Source: Halictus rubicundus
Lineage: Eukaryota > Arthropoda > Insecta > Hymenoptera > Halictidae
Reading direction: 5' to 3'
DNA length: 64,000 nt
Assembly (NCBI RefSeq): GCF_050948215.1
Contig: NC_135155.1
Location: forward strand, 14,216,001-14,280,000
The position numbers were made by a program, and so were the translations under genes. Of the stretch, positions 34,227 to 46,600 are shown one piece after another. Under the pieces are notes generated by a model. The model had not been told where the DNA came from. It saw nothing but the letters and a program-made list of their open reading frames with translations, and ran no database searches. The number at the start of each line of letters is the position of its first letter. Positions within the stretch are counted from its first letter, which is position 1.

Positions 34227-34637
34227 GATGGCAAACTTCGCACTTGAAGAAAATCAGAACGGGAAATGTAAAGTGCAGTTTCCACAAACGACCAAAGAGA
34301 AGGAGGAAAAGGAACAAAATTAGTAGCATTAATAAAATATAAACAAAAATGAAGGTGGCTTTATGGAAATTTCAGGCAGTCCCTTTTAACATTAGATTTA
34401 CGAGTGCGGTTACAATAATGGGACCTAAATTTTTTAATTTAAGATTATTCAGATTAAATATATAAATGCCCAATAAATTTATTTCATTGGGCACGTATTG
34501 CAATAACAACCGCTAAAAATCTGACTAAATACGGAGTAACGCAGAATAGTCCAGGTTCGCTGTTTTCAAACAGTCCTCGTCTGCAAAGGGCTGAGGCCCT
34601 TCCCCTGTCGTTCAGCGTCCAATACACTTTTCTGAAT
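34227..34637. other. Non-coding, AT-rich
   Basis: TTAACATTAGATTTAC at 34,387-34,402 resembles one end of the TTAA-type elements at 54.8 kb, but no second end is nearby. Confidence 0.35.
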
Positions 34638-34639
34638 TA

Positions 34640-34767
34640 CAGTGAATTCTCGATATATGTCAACAACACGGGTCTTGTCAGAGTCGTGCATCGTCGCCCG
34701 GGGTAGTGGGGATAATTCCGCGACGTTTATCGTCCAGGCCTTGGCGACGTATATAGAGAAATCAGTG
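34640..34767. mobile_element. Pogo-like MITE, short form, copy 2 (reverse orientation)
   Basis: It starts CAGTGAATTCTCGATATATG after TA (34,638-34,639) and ends TATATAGAGAAATCAGTG before TA (34,768-34,769). The core GATAATTCCGCGACGTTTAT is the reverse complement of the core in the other copies. It is 128 bp long. Confidence 0.88.
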
Positions 34768-34769
34768 TA

Positions 34770-35901
34770 CCCCTCCGTAGCCCAGACGCGTATTCAACAG
34801 CTCATCAACGATCGATCTCTAGAAAGTAGCAACAGCCGCAATCTATTTCACCGGCGCGGCGGCAATTAACCTTGATATCGGTCACCGCATGCGATCAGAT
34901 AGTCACCGGCGTGTCCGACGTATCTGGCAACGGTGTCGGGACCGATCTCCATCGATTCGAGCGGCTGATCAAGACGTGACAGAGAGAAGGACCGTTCGCG
35001 ATCGTCGTGAGAGAAAGAGGGACTGCGAATCGAGAGAGACTACGCCCCTCTCATTAACCCGGTTCACCCGACCTGGAATCCGATCAGCCCGAAAAATAAC
35101 CGATCTCGCTTAGATCCCGTAACGTGGCCCTCGAACTCGCAGACAGTCGTCCAGATAACGCAGCAGGAAGCGAAACCACGCGGGAAAATCGCGCGACGGG
35201 TACACACAAGGTACACACGCGCACAAACCGGCGCATACATACGGGTACAGAAACGGGGGACCCGTTCGGTCGATGGAACGCGCAAGAAAATCACGTTCGT
35301 TACAGGTGTTCGGCCGTGTTCCGCCGCGTAATCCGCTCGTACGATCTTATCGGTTGAAATTAACCTTCTGCAGGACCCGAAGCGAGTCAGTCCCCGTGAC
35401 AGACCCCTCCTCCTCCCGCTCCTCCTCCGGTGCACCATGGGGCCCCGCATACCGTCGGAGCATCCATCGTGACGCGCGAGAGGACATCGAATAAACGCCG
35501 CGCCGCGCGCGCGCGCGCGCAGTTTCCAAAGAGGTCGACCGGGGCCACTCCTCTGCCCGGTTGATAATCGCCGACTTTGTAACGGACTTGCTCGCGAGCC
35601 ACGTCGCCTACCGTTCAAAGCTGATTGCCCCGTAATACGGCCACCTGAGATATCGGGGACCCTAGCACCTGTGCACGCCTCAATGCTCCCGATGATGCAT
35701 CATCCGATAGCAACGAGGAATTCCTTCTGCGGGCAACTCGAGATTTCGGGGCAACCTTCGCCGAAACTTTAGGTACAGACTGTCGCGTCACGCGAAGACA
35801 AGTAACTTCAGGTGACATTCTCAGAGCGTGAGTCATGGTACATATTAATATTCGGACAGTCTTCAAAAGACGATAGACCTTTTTAATACTGGACCACATG
35901 G
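34770..35901. other. Non-coding, CpG-rich; (GC)n run
   Basis: A (CG)n run lies at 35,498-35,521. The 184-codon minus-strand frame (35,064-35,618) spans it and overlaps several other frames. It is Arg/Gly-rich through the CpG run and shows no domain, so I leave it uncalled. Confidence 0.4.
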
Positions 35902-38560
35902 ATATTGGACCACGTTCTAACCTGTCAAACACTTTTATTACAAGTGATTTTAAGTATAACTTTTGAACTAGTGTACTCCGGCCGTTAATGCTTACATTTT
36001 CGGCATTTTCTCGTCAAAATCTACAGGATTGTATAAACAAAAGTTAGCAATTCTTGGTCCCCCAAAGTGAAGTTTAACCCACCGAAGTGACGAGGAAACC
36101 TGGTTGGTCCGGGTCGGTGGTCGTAACAGGTGGCCGATTTGCATAGGACCGGCAATAAAAATCGCATCGATTTGGACGTTTTAACCTGTCATGAACTTTC
36201 ATTAGAAATGATTTTAAGTATAACTTTTGAACCAGCGTACTCCGGTCGTTAATGCTTACATTTTCGGCATTTTCTCGTCAAAATCTACAGGATTGTATAA
36301 ACAAAAGTTAGCAATTCCTGGTCCCCCAAAGTGAAGTTTCACCCACCGGTGAAGTGACGAGGAAACCTGGTTGGTCCGGGTCGGTGGTCGTAACAGGTGG
36401 CCAATTTGCATAGGACCGGCAATAAAAATCGCAAGGATTTGGACGTTCTAGCCTGTCAAATACTTTTATTACAACTGATTTTAAGTATAACTTTTGAACC
36501 AGCGTACTCCGGCCGTTAATGCTTACATTTTCGGCATTTTCTCGTCAAAATCTACAGGATTGTATAAACAAAAGTTAGCAATTCTTGGTCCCCCAAAGTG
36601 AAGTTTAACCCACCGAAGTGACGAGGAAACCTGGTTGGTCCGGGTCGGTGGTCGTAACAGGTGGCCGATTTGCATAGGACCGGCAATAAAAATCGCATCG
36701 ATTTGGACGTTTTAACCTGTCATGAACTTTCATTAGAAATGATTTTAAGTATAACTTTTGAACCAGCGTACTCCGGTCGTTAATGCTTACATTTTCGGCA
36801 TTTTCTCGTCAAAATCTACAGGATTGTATAAACAAAAGTTAGCAATTCCTGGTCCCCCAAAGTGAAGTTTCACCCACCGGTGAAGTGACGAGGAAACCTG
36901 GTTGGTCCGGGTCGGTGGTCGTAACAGGTGGCCAATTTGCATAGGACCGGCAATAAAAATCGCAAGGATTTGGACGTTCTAGCCTGTCAAATACTTTTAT
37001 TACAACTGATTTTAAGTATAACTTTTGAACCAGCGTACTCCGGCCGTTAATGCTTACATTTTCGGCATTTTCTCGTCAAAATCTACAGGATTGTATAAAC
37101 AAAAGTTAGCAATTCTTGGTCCCCCAAAGTGGAGTTTAACCCACCGAAGTGACGAGGAAACCTGGTTGGTCCGGGTCGGTGGTCGTAACAGGTGGCCGAT
37201 TTGCATAGGACCGGCAATAAAAATCGCATCGATTTGGACGTTTTAACCTGTCATGAACTTTCATTAGAAATGATTTTAAGTATAACTTTTGAACCAGCGT
37301 ACTCCGGCCGTTAATGCTTACATTTTCGGAATTTTCTCGTCAAAATCTACAGGACTGTATAAACAAAAGTAAGCAATTCTTGGTCCCCCAAATTGAAGTT
37401 TCACCCACCGGTGAAGTGACGAGGAAACCTGGTTGGTCCGGGTCGGTGGTCGTAATAGGTGTTCAATTTGCATGGGACCGGCAATAAAAATTGCAAGGAT
37501 TTGGACGTTCTAGCCTGTCCAATACTTTTATTATAAGTGATTTTAAGTATAACTTTTGAACCACTGTACTCCGGCCATTAAAGCTTACATTTTCGGCATT
37601 TTCTCGTCTAAATCTACAGGACTGTATAAACAAAAGTTAGCAATTCTTGGTCCCCCAAAGTGAAGTTTAACCCACCGAAGTGACGAGGAAACCTGGTTGG
37701 TCCGGGTCGGTGGTCGTAACAGGTGGCCGATTTGCATAGGACCGGCAAGAAAAATCGCATCGATTTGGACGTTTTAACCTGTCATGAACTTTCATTAGAA
37801 ATGATTTTAAGTATAACTTTTGAACCAGCGTACTCCGGTCGTTAATGCTTACATTTTCGGCATTTTCTCGTCAAAATCTACAGGACTGTATAAACAAAAG
37901 TTAGCAATTCCTGGTCCCCCAAAGTGAAGTTTCACCCACCGGTGAAGTGACGAGGAAACCTGGTTGGTCCGGGTCGGTGGTCGTAATAGGTGTTCAATTT
38001 GCATGGGACCGGCAATAAAAATTGCAAGGATTTGGACGTTCTAGCCTGTCCAATACTTTTATTATAAGTGATTTTAAGTATAACTTTTGAACCACTGTAC
38101 TCCGGCCATTAAAGCTTACATTTTCGGCATTTTCTCGTCAATATCTACAGGACTGTATAAACAAAAGTTAGCAATTCCTGGTCCCCCGAAGTGAAGTTTC
38201 ACCCACCGGTGAAGTGACGAGGAAACCTGGTTGGTCCGGGTCGGTGGTCGTAACAGGTGGCCAATTTGCATAGGACCGGCAATAAAAATCGCAAGGATTT
38301 GGACGTTCTAGCCTGTCAAATACTTTTATTACAACTGATTTTAAGTATAACTTTTGAATCAGCGTACTCCGGCCGTTAATGCTTACATTTTCGGCATTTT
38401 CTCGTCAAAATCTACAGGACTGTATAAACAAAAGTTAGCAATTCCTGGTCCCCCGAAGTGAAGTTTCACCCACCGGTGAAGTGACGAGGAAACCTGGTTG
38501 GTCCGGGTCGGTGGTCGTAACAGGTGGCCAATTTGCATGGGACCGGTAATAAAAAGTCGC
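35902..38560 (+). repeat. Higher-order satellite array: alternating 264/267-bp monomers, 10 units
   Basis: Monomers begin at TTTGGACGTT: about 35,904, then 36,171, 36,438, 36,702, 36,969, 37,233, 37,500, 37,764, 38,031 and 38,298. Type X (about 264 bp) has GTTCTAGCCTGTCAAATAC at the start, CCACCGAAGTGACG in the middle and GGCCGATTTGC near the end. Type Y (267 bp) has GTTTTAACCTGTCATGAAC, CCACCGGTGAAGTGACG (three extra bases) and GGCCAATTTGC. The order is X Y X Y X Y X Y, so the true repeat is a 531-bp dimer. The last two monomers have an X start and a Y end. All share TAAGTATAACTTTTGAACCA, TTACATTTTCGGCATTTTC and GGTCCGGGTCGGTGGTCGTA. The array starts and ends at nearly the same phase. It is non-coding; the 73-codon frame at 37,025 is repeat sequence. 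Confidence 0.95.
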
Positions 38561-40320
38561 GAGAGAGGGCGGCTGCCGATCGGCGCGAGAGTTCGCGGCG
38601 CGGATCAAGCGGAATGCTCGCAATGTTGAGAGCGCGGCTGCGCGCACGGAGCCGGAATGTCAGTGGACGGGATTCCTCGTCGACGATTTCCTTCGGACGT
38701 CCCCCGTAATATCCGCGGCCGAACGACGTATCTTATAGTATACGCTTCCACGTAGATACGCATACGCGGCCGAAGACGTATGCGCGCAAAGAGAGCCCGT
38801 GAATCGGCTGGAACGAGCGAGCGGGGACGCGAGAATTATCGAGGCTGGAGAAATCCGCTCGATCTTGTCCGGTGATGGACGACACGCGGAAACGCCGCCT
38901 TTAATCGGCACGCGGTCGCCATCGTGCCGATTCTCGTTGCCCCGTTGCTCGATAATTGCTCGCGATTTGTTTAACGCCGTCCACAAGCTTCGCCCGACGC
39001 TGCGCGATTTTTACGATCGCTTATCCTGGGTCAGAAGTTCGCCGATATTCTCGTTTTGAATCGTTCTCTTTCTGGTTCTTGCGTTGCAACGCTTTACCAT
39101 TAATAATTACTAGACCGCGGGTCTTTAAATCTTCTAAATGTTCCTGCAACTTTGAATTCCACCTATTCGATTTTGCTGTAAAATGCATAAAGATGCCAGT
39201 ATTTTATCAATTATTGAGAGATGAAATAACGTTCTACCTGGATGCAAACAAATTCCCGTTTGCATGAACACCTGTAACGCGGAGAAAATAATATTAATTC
39301 ATTCTCATCCGATTTCTATTAATTTCGAGTTTCCGACCCGGTTTCCACACGACACGAATTAATCGAGCTAGAAGAGGGTTGACTATACAACCAGCTGTAA
39401 CGTTAGCAAACATTTTTATTCGTTTGTTTATTATTCGCTCAGGCAGACTCGTTTCAGTTCAAGTTTCAATCGTGCCCGAATCACTCGAGTTTCGAACGCG
39501 CAGCGTCGATCCGCATCAAACTCGGAGGATCGATTGGCCCGATAAAAATCGCATGGTTGTCTGCGAGCATAGGCGATCCACGGCTACCGAAGAAACAGAT
39601 GTCGATGTACGAAAGCGAGCGAGTGGCTAATTGACTAACGAGGCATTCGCGGCTCGTACACGTCGTTCATCAGCCGTCACCCGGGTAACCGAGAAAATAT
39701 CGAGAGGTTAGCGTGGACGAGCAACGAAAAAGAGAAAGAGTGGAGCGGCGAAAAAGAAAGAAGAGAAAAACGAAGGGCAAAGAAAAGGAGAAAGCAGAAA
39801 GAGAGAGAGAGAGAAAAAGAGGGGATGGGGTGGCCGATCATGCTGTTCCTCGGCGAGGAGCGCGAAAAGAGTAGCGCACCGCTGAGCGAGCTCGTTCTAT
39901 TGGTTTTAATGCCGACGGTAATCGAGCCGGGCGTCCTTTATCATCGCCGAAAAAATGGCCATTTAATCACGGCGTTTCCCGACGTGGGGTCCAGGAACCC
40001 CTTCTGCCGTGTAGCCGGGCCCAACGAACGGTCCCGATATTAATGGAGGACGGTTTCGCCGCGTAATATGAGGAATCGTCGGCGAACGCGTATAATATCA
40101 CTCGGCCGCGCCAAACCGGCCGAGGTACACGCTTGTTACACGGACGGAGCATGACAAATTAATCGTCCAGCCGCTCGATGATCCCCCGAAGATATCGTTT
40201 TGCAGATAGATCGGAGATAGATCGATCTAGATGGTAGATCGACTTTTAAAACCTTCTGCGTGTCGACGCAGACTGGACGTTAACTTTTGCACCCGTGGAT
40301 CTTTCTGCAGAATAAAAGCA
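38561..40320. other. Non-coding, CpG-rich; purine-rich tract
   Basis: The first 500 bases are CpG-rich. A purine-rich tract (AAAAAGAGAAAGAG and GAGAGAGAGAGAGAAA) spans about 39,725-39,822. Frames of up to 108 codons overlap on both strands without recognisable domains. Confidence 0.45.
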
Positions 40321-40518
40321 CAGTACTGTATATATGACGCCAAGGCCTGGATGATAAACGTCGCGGAATTACCCCCACTACGGGTTTACCACGTGTGAGG
40401 CCACGAAGCTCGAGTGACCTCGGACGCCGAGGAGTGTAAACATAGCTCGGGTATGTCTCCTGGACGATACAAGTCGCTGGTAAGACCCGTGTCGTTGACA
40501 TATATCGAGAATCCATTG
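40321..40518. mobile_element. Pogo-like MITE, long form, copy 3
   Basis: The left end is degraded (CAGTACTGTATATATGACGC). The right end is GACATATATCGAGAATCCAT then TGTA. Compared with the 130-bp form it carries the extra block GAAGCTCGAGTGACCTCGGA and GAGGAGTGTAAACATA, shared with the 56.4- and 59.1-kb copies. Confidence 0.87.
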
Positions 40519-41395
40519 TAGTCAGTACAAAACAGAAGTAAAATAGAAAATTCTTCAACGATTTTAATCGGAGACTTACACATTTTGTCCTGTTGGTATC
40601 TATTGGGAGACAACTCGCGTTTACTTTGATATTTCAAGTTGATGGCGCTGCGAACCGTCGTCGATATTCTTATTGATGATCTCAGAGACATTGTATAATT
40701 AAGACGTCATCTTGTGAAAAAACTAAAACGATCTGGTAAAATGTCGATATATTAGCATGTGACCTGAAAGTTGCACGGGCCCATAGAGGGTTAAATTCGC
40801 GTTGTCGATAGCGATGAATTTTTATCGATCAATCCTAGTTTCACCAAAACATGTGTGCCCAGAGGAGCTCCGGGCACTTCCTTGAAGAGAATCGATTCCC
40901 ACAGGAGTGGGTAGCCGCGTAAAAGAAGTTGCCATTCTCGTTCACCGGTTTAGTCTCGGTCCATTCGATCCTGTAATGTCGTCATCGTCCGGTAATGACT
41001 GGGATCGTGTCTGTGGAACGTTGCCAGCGGATTGATAGTTTCCAGTCAGGAACGAGGTGTTTCGCTTGCTTCTCGAACAGCGCGTCGCCGTTCTCTCTCC
41101 CACTCTCGCGGCCTCGACAGAAGAACGTCTTTGCGCGACACTTTGTGTGTATCGTAATAGACAGACTGCCCAGGCTGCCCGGTAATCTTCAGCAATGTAG
41201 GTAATAACCAGCCGGTCTCTGCCCTTTCGTGGACCACCGGCTATCATAATCGTCAACGTGTGCGACAGCGTGCCGCTTCGAAAGCCAACCGATCATTGAT
41301 ACCTTGACGATTTCTCTGGTCGAATGTCTGCAAAGTATACGGCACGCGCAGATATCTGCGCAGAAATAGTTTTACAATGTTCTGTAAAGACGAAC
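40519..41395. other. Non-coding; possible TTAA-element end
   Basis: GGGCCCATAGAGGGTTAA at 40,778-40,795 looks like the terminal CCCTCTATGGG of a piggyBac-type element next to TTAA, but no partner end was found. The rest is unique. Confidence 0.4.
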
Positions 41396-42538
41396 TGTGT
41401 AAAGTTATTCACTGGACTGCCGATGCAAAATACAAACTTTCTACCTGAATTGCAACAAACTGGAGCGAAGTGGATATTTATTAGAAGGAACTTTTATTCG
41501 GTTGCGGTACTAATTGACGCGGAAAATTTTTATTTTGCATAAAAATCCGCGGTCATCGCACATAAACCCTTTCTCTCTCGAGAAAAACGTGTGTTGAAGT
41601 TATTCACTGGACTGCCGATGCAAAATACAAATTTTCTACCTGAATTGCAACAAACTGGAGCCAAGAGGAAATTTATTAGAAGAAGGATCTTTTATTCGGT
41701 TTCGGTACTAATTGACGCGGAAAATTTTTATTTTGCATAAAAATCCGCGGTCATCGCACATAAACTCTTTCTCTCTCAAGAAAAACGTGTGTTGAAGTTA
41801 TTCACTGGACTGCGGATGCAAAATACAAATTTTCTACCTGAATTGCAACAAACTGAAGCCAAGAGGAAATTTATTAGAAGGAGGATCTTTTATTCGGTTT
41901 CGGTACTAATTGACGCGGAAAATTTTTATTTTGCATAATAATCCGCGGTCATCGCACATAAACCCTTTCTTTCTCAAGAAAAACGTGTGTTGAAGTTATT
42001 CACTGGACTGCCGATGCAAAATACAAATTTTCTACCTGAATTGCAACAAACTGAAGCCAAGAGGAAATTTATTAGAAGAAGGATCTTTTATTCGGTTTCG
42101 GTACTAATTGACGCGGAAAATTTTTATTTTGCATAAAAATCCGCGGTCATCGCACATAAACCCTTTCTTTCTCGAGAAAAACGTGTGTTGAAGTTATTCA
42201 CTAGACTGCGGATGCAAAATACAAATTTTCTACCTGAATTGCAACAAACTGAAGCCAAGAGGAAATTTATTAGAAGGAGGATCTTTTATTCGGTTTCGGT
42301 ACTAATTGACGCGGAAAATTTTTATTTTGCATAAAAATCCGCGGTCATCGCACATAAACCCTTTCTCTCTCAAGAAAAACGTGTGTTGAAGTTATTCACT
42401 GGACTGCGGATGCAAAATACAAATTTTCTACCTGAATTGCAACAAACTGAAGCCAAGAGGAAATTTATTAGAAGAAGGAACTTTTATTCGGTTTCGGTAC
42501 TACTTGACAAAAACCGTTTCTTTCTTAAGAAAAACGTC
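41396..42538 (+). repeat. 198-bp satellite array, about 6 units, built from an inverted-end element
   Basis: AAGTTATTCACT starts at 41,402, 41,598, 41,795, 41,993, 42,191 and 42,389, giving spacings of 196-198. Each monomer has at its left ACTGCGGATGCAAAATAC and at its right TTTTTATTTTGCATAAAAAT followed by CCGCGGTC. Those are inverted copies of one end, so the monomer is a small inverted-end element plus a spacer of about 50 bases (AACCCTTTCTCTCTCAAG, AAAAACGTGTGTTGAAG). The interior CCTGAATTGCAACAAACTG is shared with the solo copy at 59.4 kb. The last unit lacks its right end (about 47 bases). It is non-coding. Confidence 0.94.
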
Positions 42539-43129
42539 ATTCATCTTGTGCCTGCAATAAACCCCTGCCATATTAATGAATCATCATCGACGGACAGTCA
42601 AATGGACCGAAATCGAGACGAGCACATCGTGTGACAGTGCTTGCAACAGCTTCCTGATTGCAGCGTGTTGTTTCTGGGAATGTCACCGTGAAAATGGACA
42701 CCGATTTTCGATCACCGCGGAGATGGCCATTGACTTTTCATTTCCGTGGAAACGAGGATAGGTTCAACGTGTTTCCTCGTTATCGCGAACGACGGCGACA
42801 GTCATGCGACGTCGTTCGCATCGTTTCCGCGTTCTGTCCGGACCACCAACGCGAGGATTATCTCGGAATGGCACCGGTCGTCTTGTACGAGCACGGTATT
42901 GGCCGGTATAGTCGGCTTTGACAACGGTAAACGGCAACCCGGGCCTGATAACACTGGTCGACACGCTATCTAACGAAACCCTTATCGGACCAGGATGCTG
43001 TTCCGATGAGGAAGATCTAGTTAGCTACTTTGCGCCGCGGACTACACGGTTTCTGGATAACCGTAACATTGGGCAATTAACGAGATCCTCGTTTCGCCGC
43101 GCGAATTCGCTTCGAGGGGGTATTCTGGT
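42539..43129. other. Non-coding
   Basis: This is CpG-rich unique sequence between two repeat blocks. The overlapping frames at 42,658-42,973 are anonymous. Confidence 0.4.
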
Positions 43130-43424
43130 CTTCGAAGCTCCTTTTGGGAATTTTTTTCGGGAAAATTGTTGAACTTTCTCCTTTGGGATTTTTCGCACAC
43201 ATACATTGGTGTTTGAAGCACACGTGTGATTTTTTCGAAGTACAAACAATCAAAATTACCTGAGTTTCAACACTGTTTCTCCACGGATCTTTGGGAATTT
43301 GTTTCAGAGAAACTATTGAACCTTTTGTATTGGGATTTTGCATACATGTTCGCTGATACTTGAAGGAAACGTGTGATTTTTTAAAAGTCAGCAGTATTAT
43401 AGAAATAACACTCAGGAAATTAAA
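43130..43424 (+). repeat. Diverged tandem dimer related to the 168-bp satellite
   Basis: TTGGGAATTT occurs at 43,144 and 43,291 (spacing 147). The second unit keeps TTTTGTATTGGGATTTTGCA and TACATGTTCGCTGATACTTG, recognisable against TTTTGTATTAAGATTTTGCA of the 29-kb array. It is older and shorter than the main array. Confidence 0.65.
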
Positions 43425-44328
43425 TAACCATTTCTAAATATTAGCTCGAGTGTTCATTCACTGGACAGGTCACCCGAATCGGTTGAGTATGTTCCCTTGT
43501 GAGAGTATGGTTCCTGCAAATCTCTTCTCGCAGGGCTCGAAACGCAGTCTCGAGTCCCGGCCATTTAGCAGGGACGAAAAGGGACGGTCCACCCCCGCAG
43601 CCCATCGAGATTTATATTCCATTAGACCATGGCGGTGGCCCGATATCGTACAGCCTAAGACTTTATTTATCCACTCGACACGGCCCGTGCCCGACCATAG
43701 CTCATTACCGGTTAATTACCGGAGTAAGTCTCCCGCGGCTGACAGCGGCGAGATGCTGCGTGACTCGCGGCACTATGTTTTGCCAGCCGGCGTTAAGCAT
43801 AACTGTACCCGAGCAGACCCGCGAACGATGCGAAGTATCGCACGTGCCCGCTGCAAAAGTACGCCACTTCGCGGATCGCCGCCATTTTTTCGCGGGGACA
43901 GCCGCTGGACTTCGATTTTCCAGCAATCTGGCAAAAAATCATCCCGGATCCGCAAAACCATAAAATTATTATCCGATTTTTTTCTGTCCAAATTCATTTT
44001 AAGCGGGACAAATCGTCCCATGAAAATGTGTTATTTTTAATGAATAATTCTTTCACTTTGTCGTAATATCCACATTGGTATAAACTGTGTGTATTTATGT
44101 TAATTACGGCAAAATTTTTGTTAATATCATTTATGTTACGTTAGGTCTTCCTAAATGGATCCATTTAAAAGGTTAATAATTGAATACTTGGGGTTTTCTA
44201 ATAAAAAAAAGATAATTGAATACGAAAATGGGAATTGCTGTAGGCTTCCTGTTTGTCGAGATGCAGCGGTTGAAATTGAAAATGAATTGGTAGACTTGGG
44301 AATTACTGTGTATTTTTTAAGCGATCAC
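43425..44328. other. Non-coding; long anonymous frame
   Basis: A 196-codon frame (43,450-44,040) overlaps a 154-codon frame in another phase (43,499-43,963) and minus-strand frames. Such overlap argues against coding, and no domain was recognised. Confidence 0.4.
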
Positions 44329-44361
44329 TGTGTGTGTGTGTGTGTCTGTGTGTGAGTGTGT
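44329..44361 (+). repeat. (TG)n microsatellite
   Basis: An imperfect TG dinucleotide run of 33 bases with one C and one A interruption. Confidence 0.9.
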
Positions 44362-45784
44362 TAACGTTTGTCGAGTAAGTGTATTTGCCGGTTCCGCGTC
44401 GCCGGCTCAAATAATTAAACGATTCTGACCGAGGTCTAACGGCCGAGACAGCGCGGAACCGCACGCTCGTGCCGGCAATGATTGCGTTCGCATAATCGCC
44501 GACACGGAATCCGACGGCGCGCGCTAAATGTCGCTGAAACCTAGTCGAACGCTTAGGACGCAGAGTTTCGATTGCATCGCGGTCGATTGTTATTTGAAAC
44601 ACAGAATTTATTTTTATTAACAACCATAACTACGCGTTCGCCACGATTCCGGGCTAATTAAAGACGAAGAAAGGACGAACCATCTTCATCACTGCAAGGA
44701 GGTTCTACTTATCATGATGCACTTTCATATCTCACTACTGAATTTTTATATAACTGCTATCTCTTCAACTTCTATGCGAAATATAAATTTTTCCGGATTT
44801 TGGAAGACATTCAATTGTTTTAAACCGGTTTTCCCAATCTGAAAAATCTGAAGAAAATACACATTAAGAATCACAATAGGACGCAACTACCATAATTATG
44901 AAAATGTGGTCATCGGGTAACTTCAGTATAAAGTTAGAGATTGTAAGTTTAGGAATGTTTTAAAAATCGATTTTGCAGTGAAAAATTCGGGAAAAATTCA
45001 CAGTCGTGTGTGCTATTATGTAGAACGTTAAAGAATTTTTTCGTAATTTTTTGTCGAGCAGAACTGAAGGAATGATTCATTAAAACCTTGTCCACCCTAT
45101 GACTACCCTTGCGGTAGGGGTACCGAGTTGAAAATTGCCACAGAGGGTTTTCTTTGGGGGCGTATCGAATGGTGTGAGAACAGAGTAGGGATATGTCGCG
45201 GCATTTAGCCGAGTGAATTTCAGCGAAATTTAACCGCGGATTACTGCGTTTCCGTTTCGTGTGCATAAAGGCTCGCGAAGGTCTCCGGCAAATCCAGCGT
45301 TTAAAGTGTCCCGAGAAGCGTGGGTGATCCGCATCGTTCCCGATCGTAATATTAGCCAGCGAAGCATTTCCGCGCGCGGACTTATCGCGCTCGACTGGCT
45401 CGTAAACTCGCGGATATTCGCGCCGGTATGGCACCGGGGCGCATTCTTTTAATTACACGACCGATAGCAGCCTCGGAGACAGCTTAGCGACCTCTCGCGA
45501 GAACGTCCAGGCGACGTCCGATCCGCGTCGAAAATAGTCGACAAAGTCCTCGATAGATGCGTGATAAACTTTGTTAAGTTGTTCCCCGAGCCTGTGAAAT
45601 AGCACTGCGGCTAAGTTCCTAGCAGGAAGTACGCTCGCTATGAAATTAACTGGACTTATGGCTGGCTAATCCTTGTTCCTTCGATCGGGAAGACGGAAAT
45701 ATTGAAATTGCAGGGACATCGTAAACACTGTAATTATAATCACTTCTGCTTCGAAGAAAGTTCGTCTTTAGTCGTTCATATTGC
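44362..45784. other. Non-coding
   Basis: CpG-rich at both ends and AT-rich in the middle (44,700-45,060). The 161-codon minus frame (44,949-45,434) has no recognisable domain. Confidence 0.4.
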
Positions 45785-46600
45785 GTGTTTACCAGCCTTT
45801 ATTATACTGTGTCCATTACATTCTCTGTTTACTAGTGTGTGTTATATTTTGTGTCTACTAGTGTCCATCATATTGTGTGTTTACAAATGTTCAATATGTT
45901 CTGTGTTTACTAGTGTTCATCACATTGCGTGTTTACTAGTGTTCATTATATTGTGTGTTTACAAGTGTTCATTATATTCTGTGTTTACTAGTGTTGATCA
46001 TATTGTGTATTTACTAGTACTTAATATATTGTGTGTCTACTAGTGTTCATCATATTGTGTGTTTACTAGTGCTTAATATATTCTGTGTTCATATATATGT
46101 TCATATATATGTTCATGTATATTAGTGTTCATCATACTGTGTATTCACTAGTGTTGATCATATTCTGTGTTTACTAGTGTCCATCATATTGCGTGTTTAC
46201 TAGTGTTCATTATATTCTGTGTGTACTAGTGTTTGCTAGTGTTATGTGTTTACTTGTGTCATTCATTATATTCTGTGTTTACTAGTGTTTGCTATATTGT
46301 ATATTTACTAGTATCCATCATATTGTGTGTTTACAAATATTTAGTAAATTCTGTGTTTACTAGTGTTCATCATACTGTGTGTTTACTAGTGCTTAATATA
46401 TTCTGTGTTTACTAGTGTTCATCATATTTTGTGTTTACTTGTGTTCATCATGTTGTGTGTTTACTAATGTTCATCATATTTTGTGTTTACTAGTGTGCAT
46501 CATATTGAGTGTTTACTAGTGTTCACCGTATTCTGTGTTTACTAGTGTTCACCATATTCTGTGTTTACTAGTGTTCACCATATTGTGTGTTCACTAGTCT
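45785..46600 (+). repeat. 26-bp minisatellite (GTGTTTACTAGTGTTCATCATATTCT)-like, about 31 copies
   Basis: A 26-base unit, TTTACTAGTGTTCATCATAT plus TGTGTG or TCTGTG, repeats across about 815 bases with point variants and a short interruption at about 46,085-46,125 (ATATATGTTCATATATATG). Because 26 is not a multiple of three, a frame cycles through 78 bases, yielding a 26-residue periodic translation in the 113-codon and 60-codon frames here. These are repeat artefacts rather than genes. Confidence 0.93.

Noticed and set aside
35064..35618. 184-codon minus-strand frame
   Set aside because: It crosses a (CG)n run and overlaps several other frames; it is Arg/Gly-rich with no domain.
37025..37246. 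73-codon frame in the higher-order satellite
   Set aside because: It lies wholly in satellite monomers; other units carry stops in the same phase.
43450..44040. 196-codon frame
   Set aside because: A second long frame overlaps it in another phase and minus frames cover the same bases, indicating low stop density rather than coding.
45702..46415. 113- and 60-codon frames
   Set aside because: They follow the 26-bp minisatellite; the periodic peptide mirrors the DNA unit.
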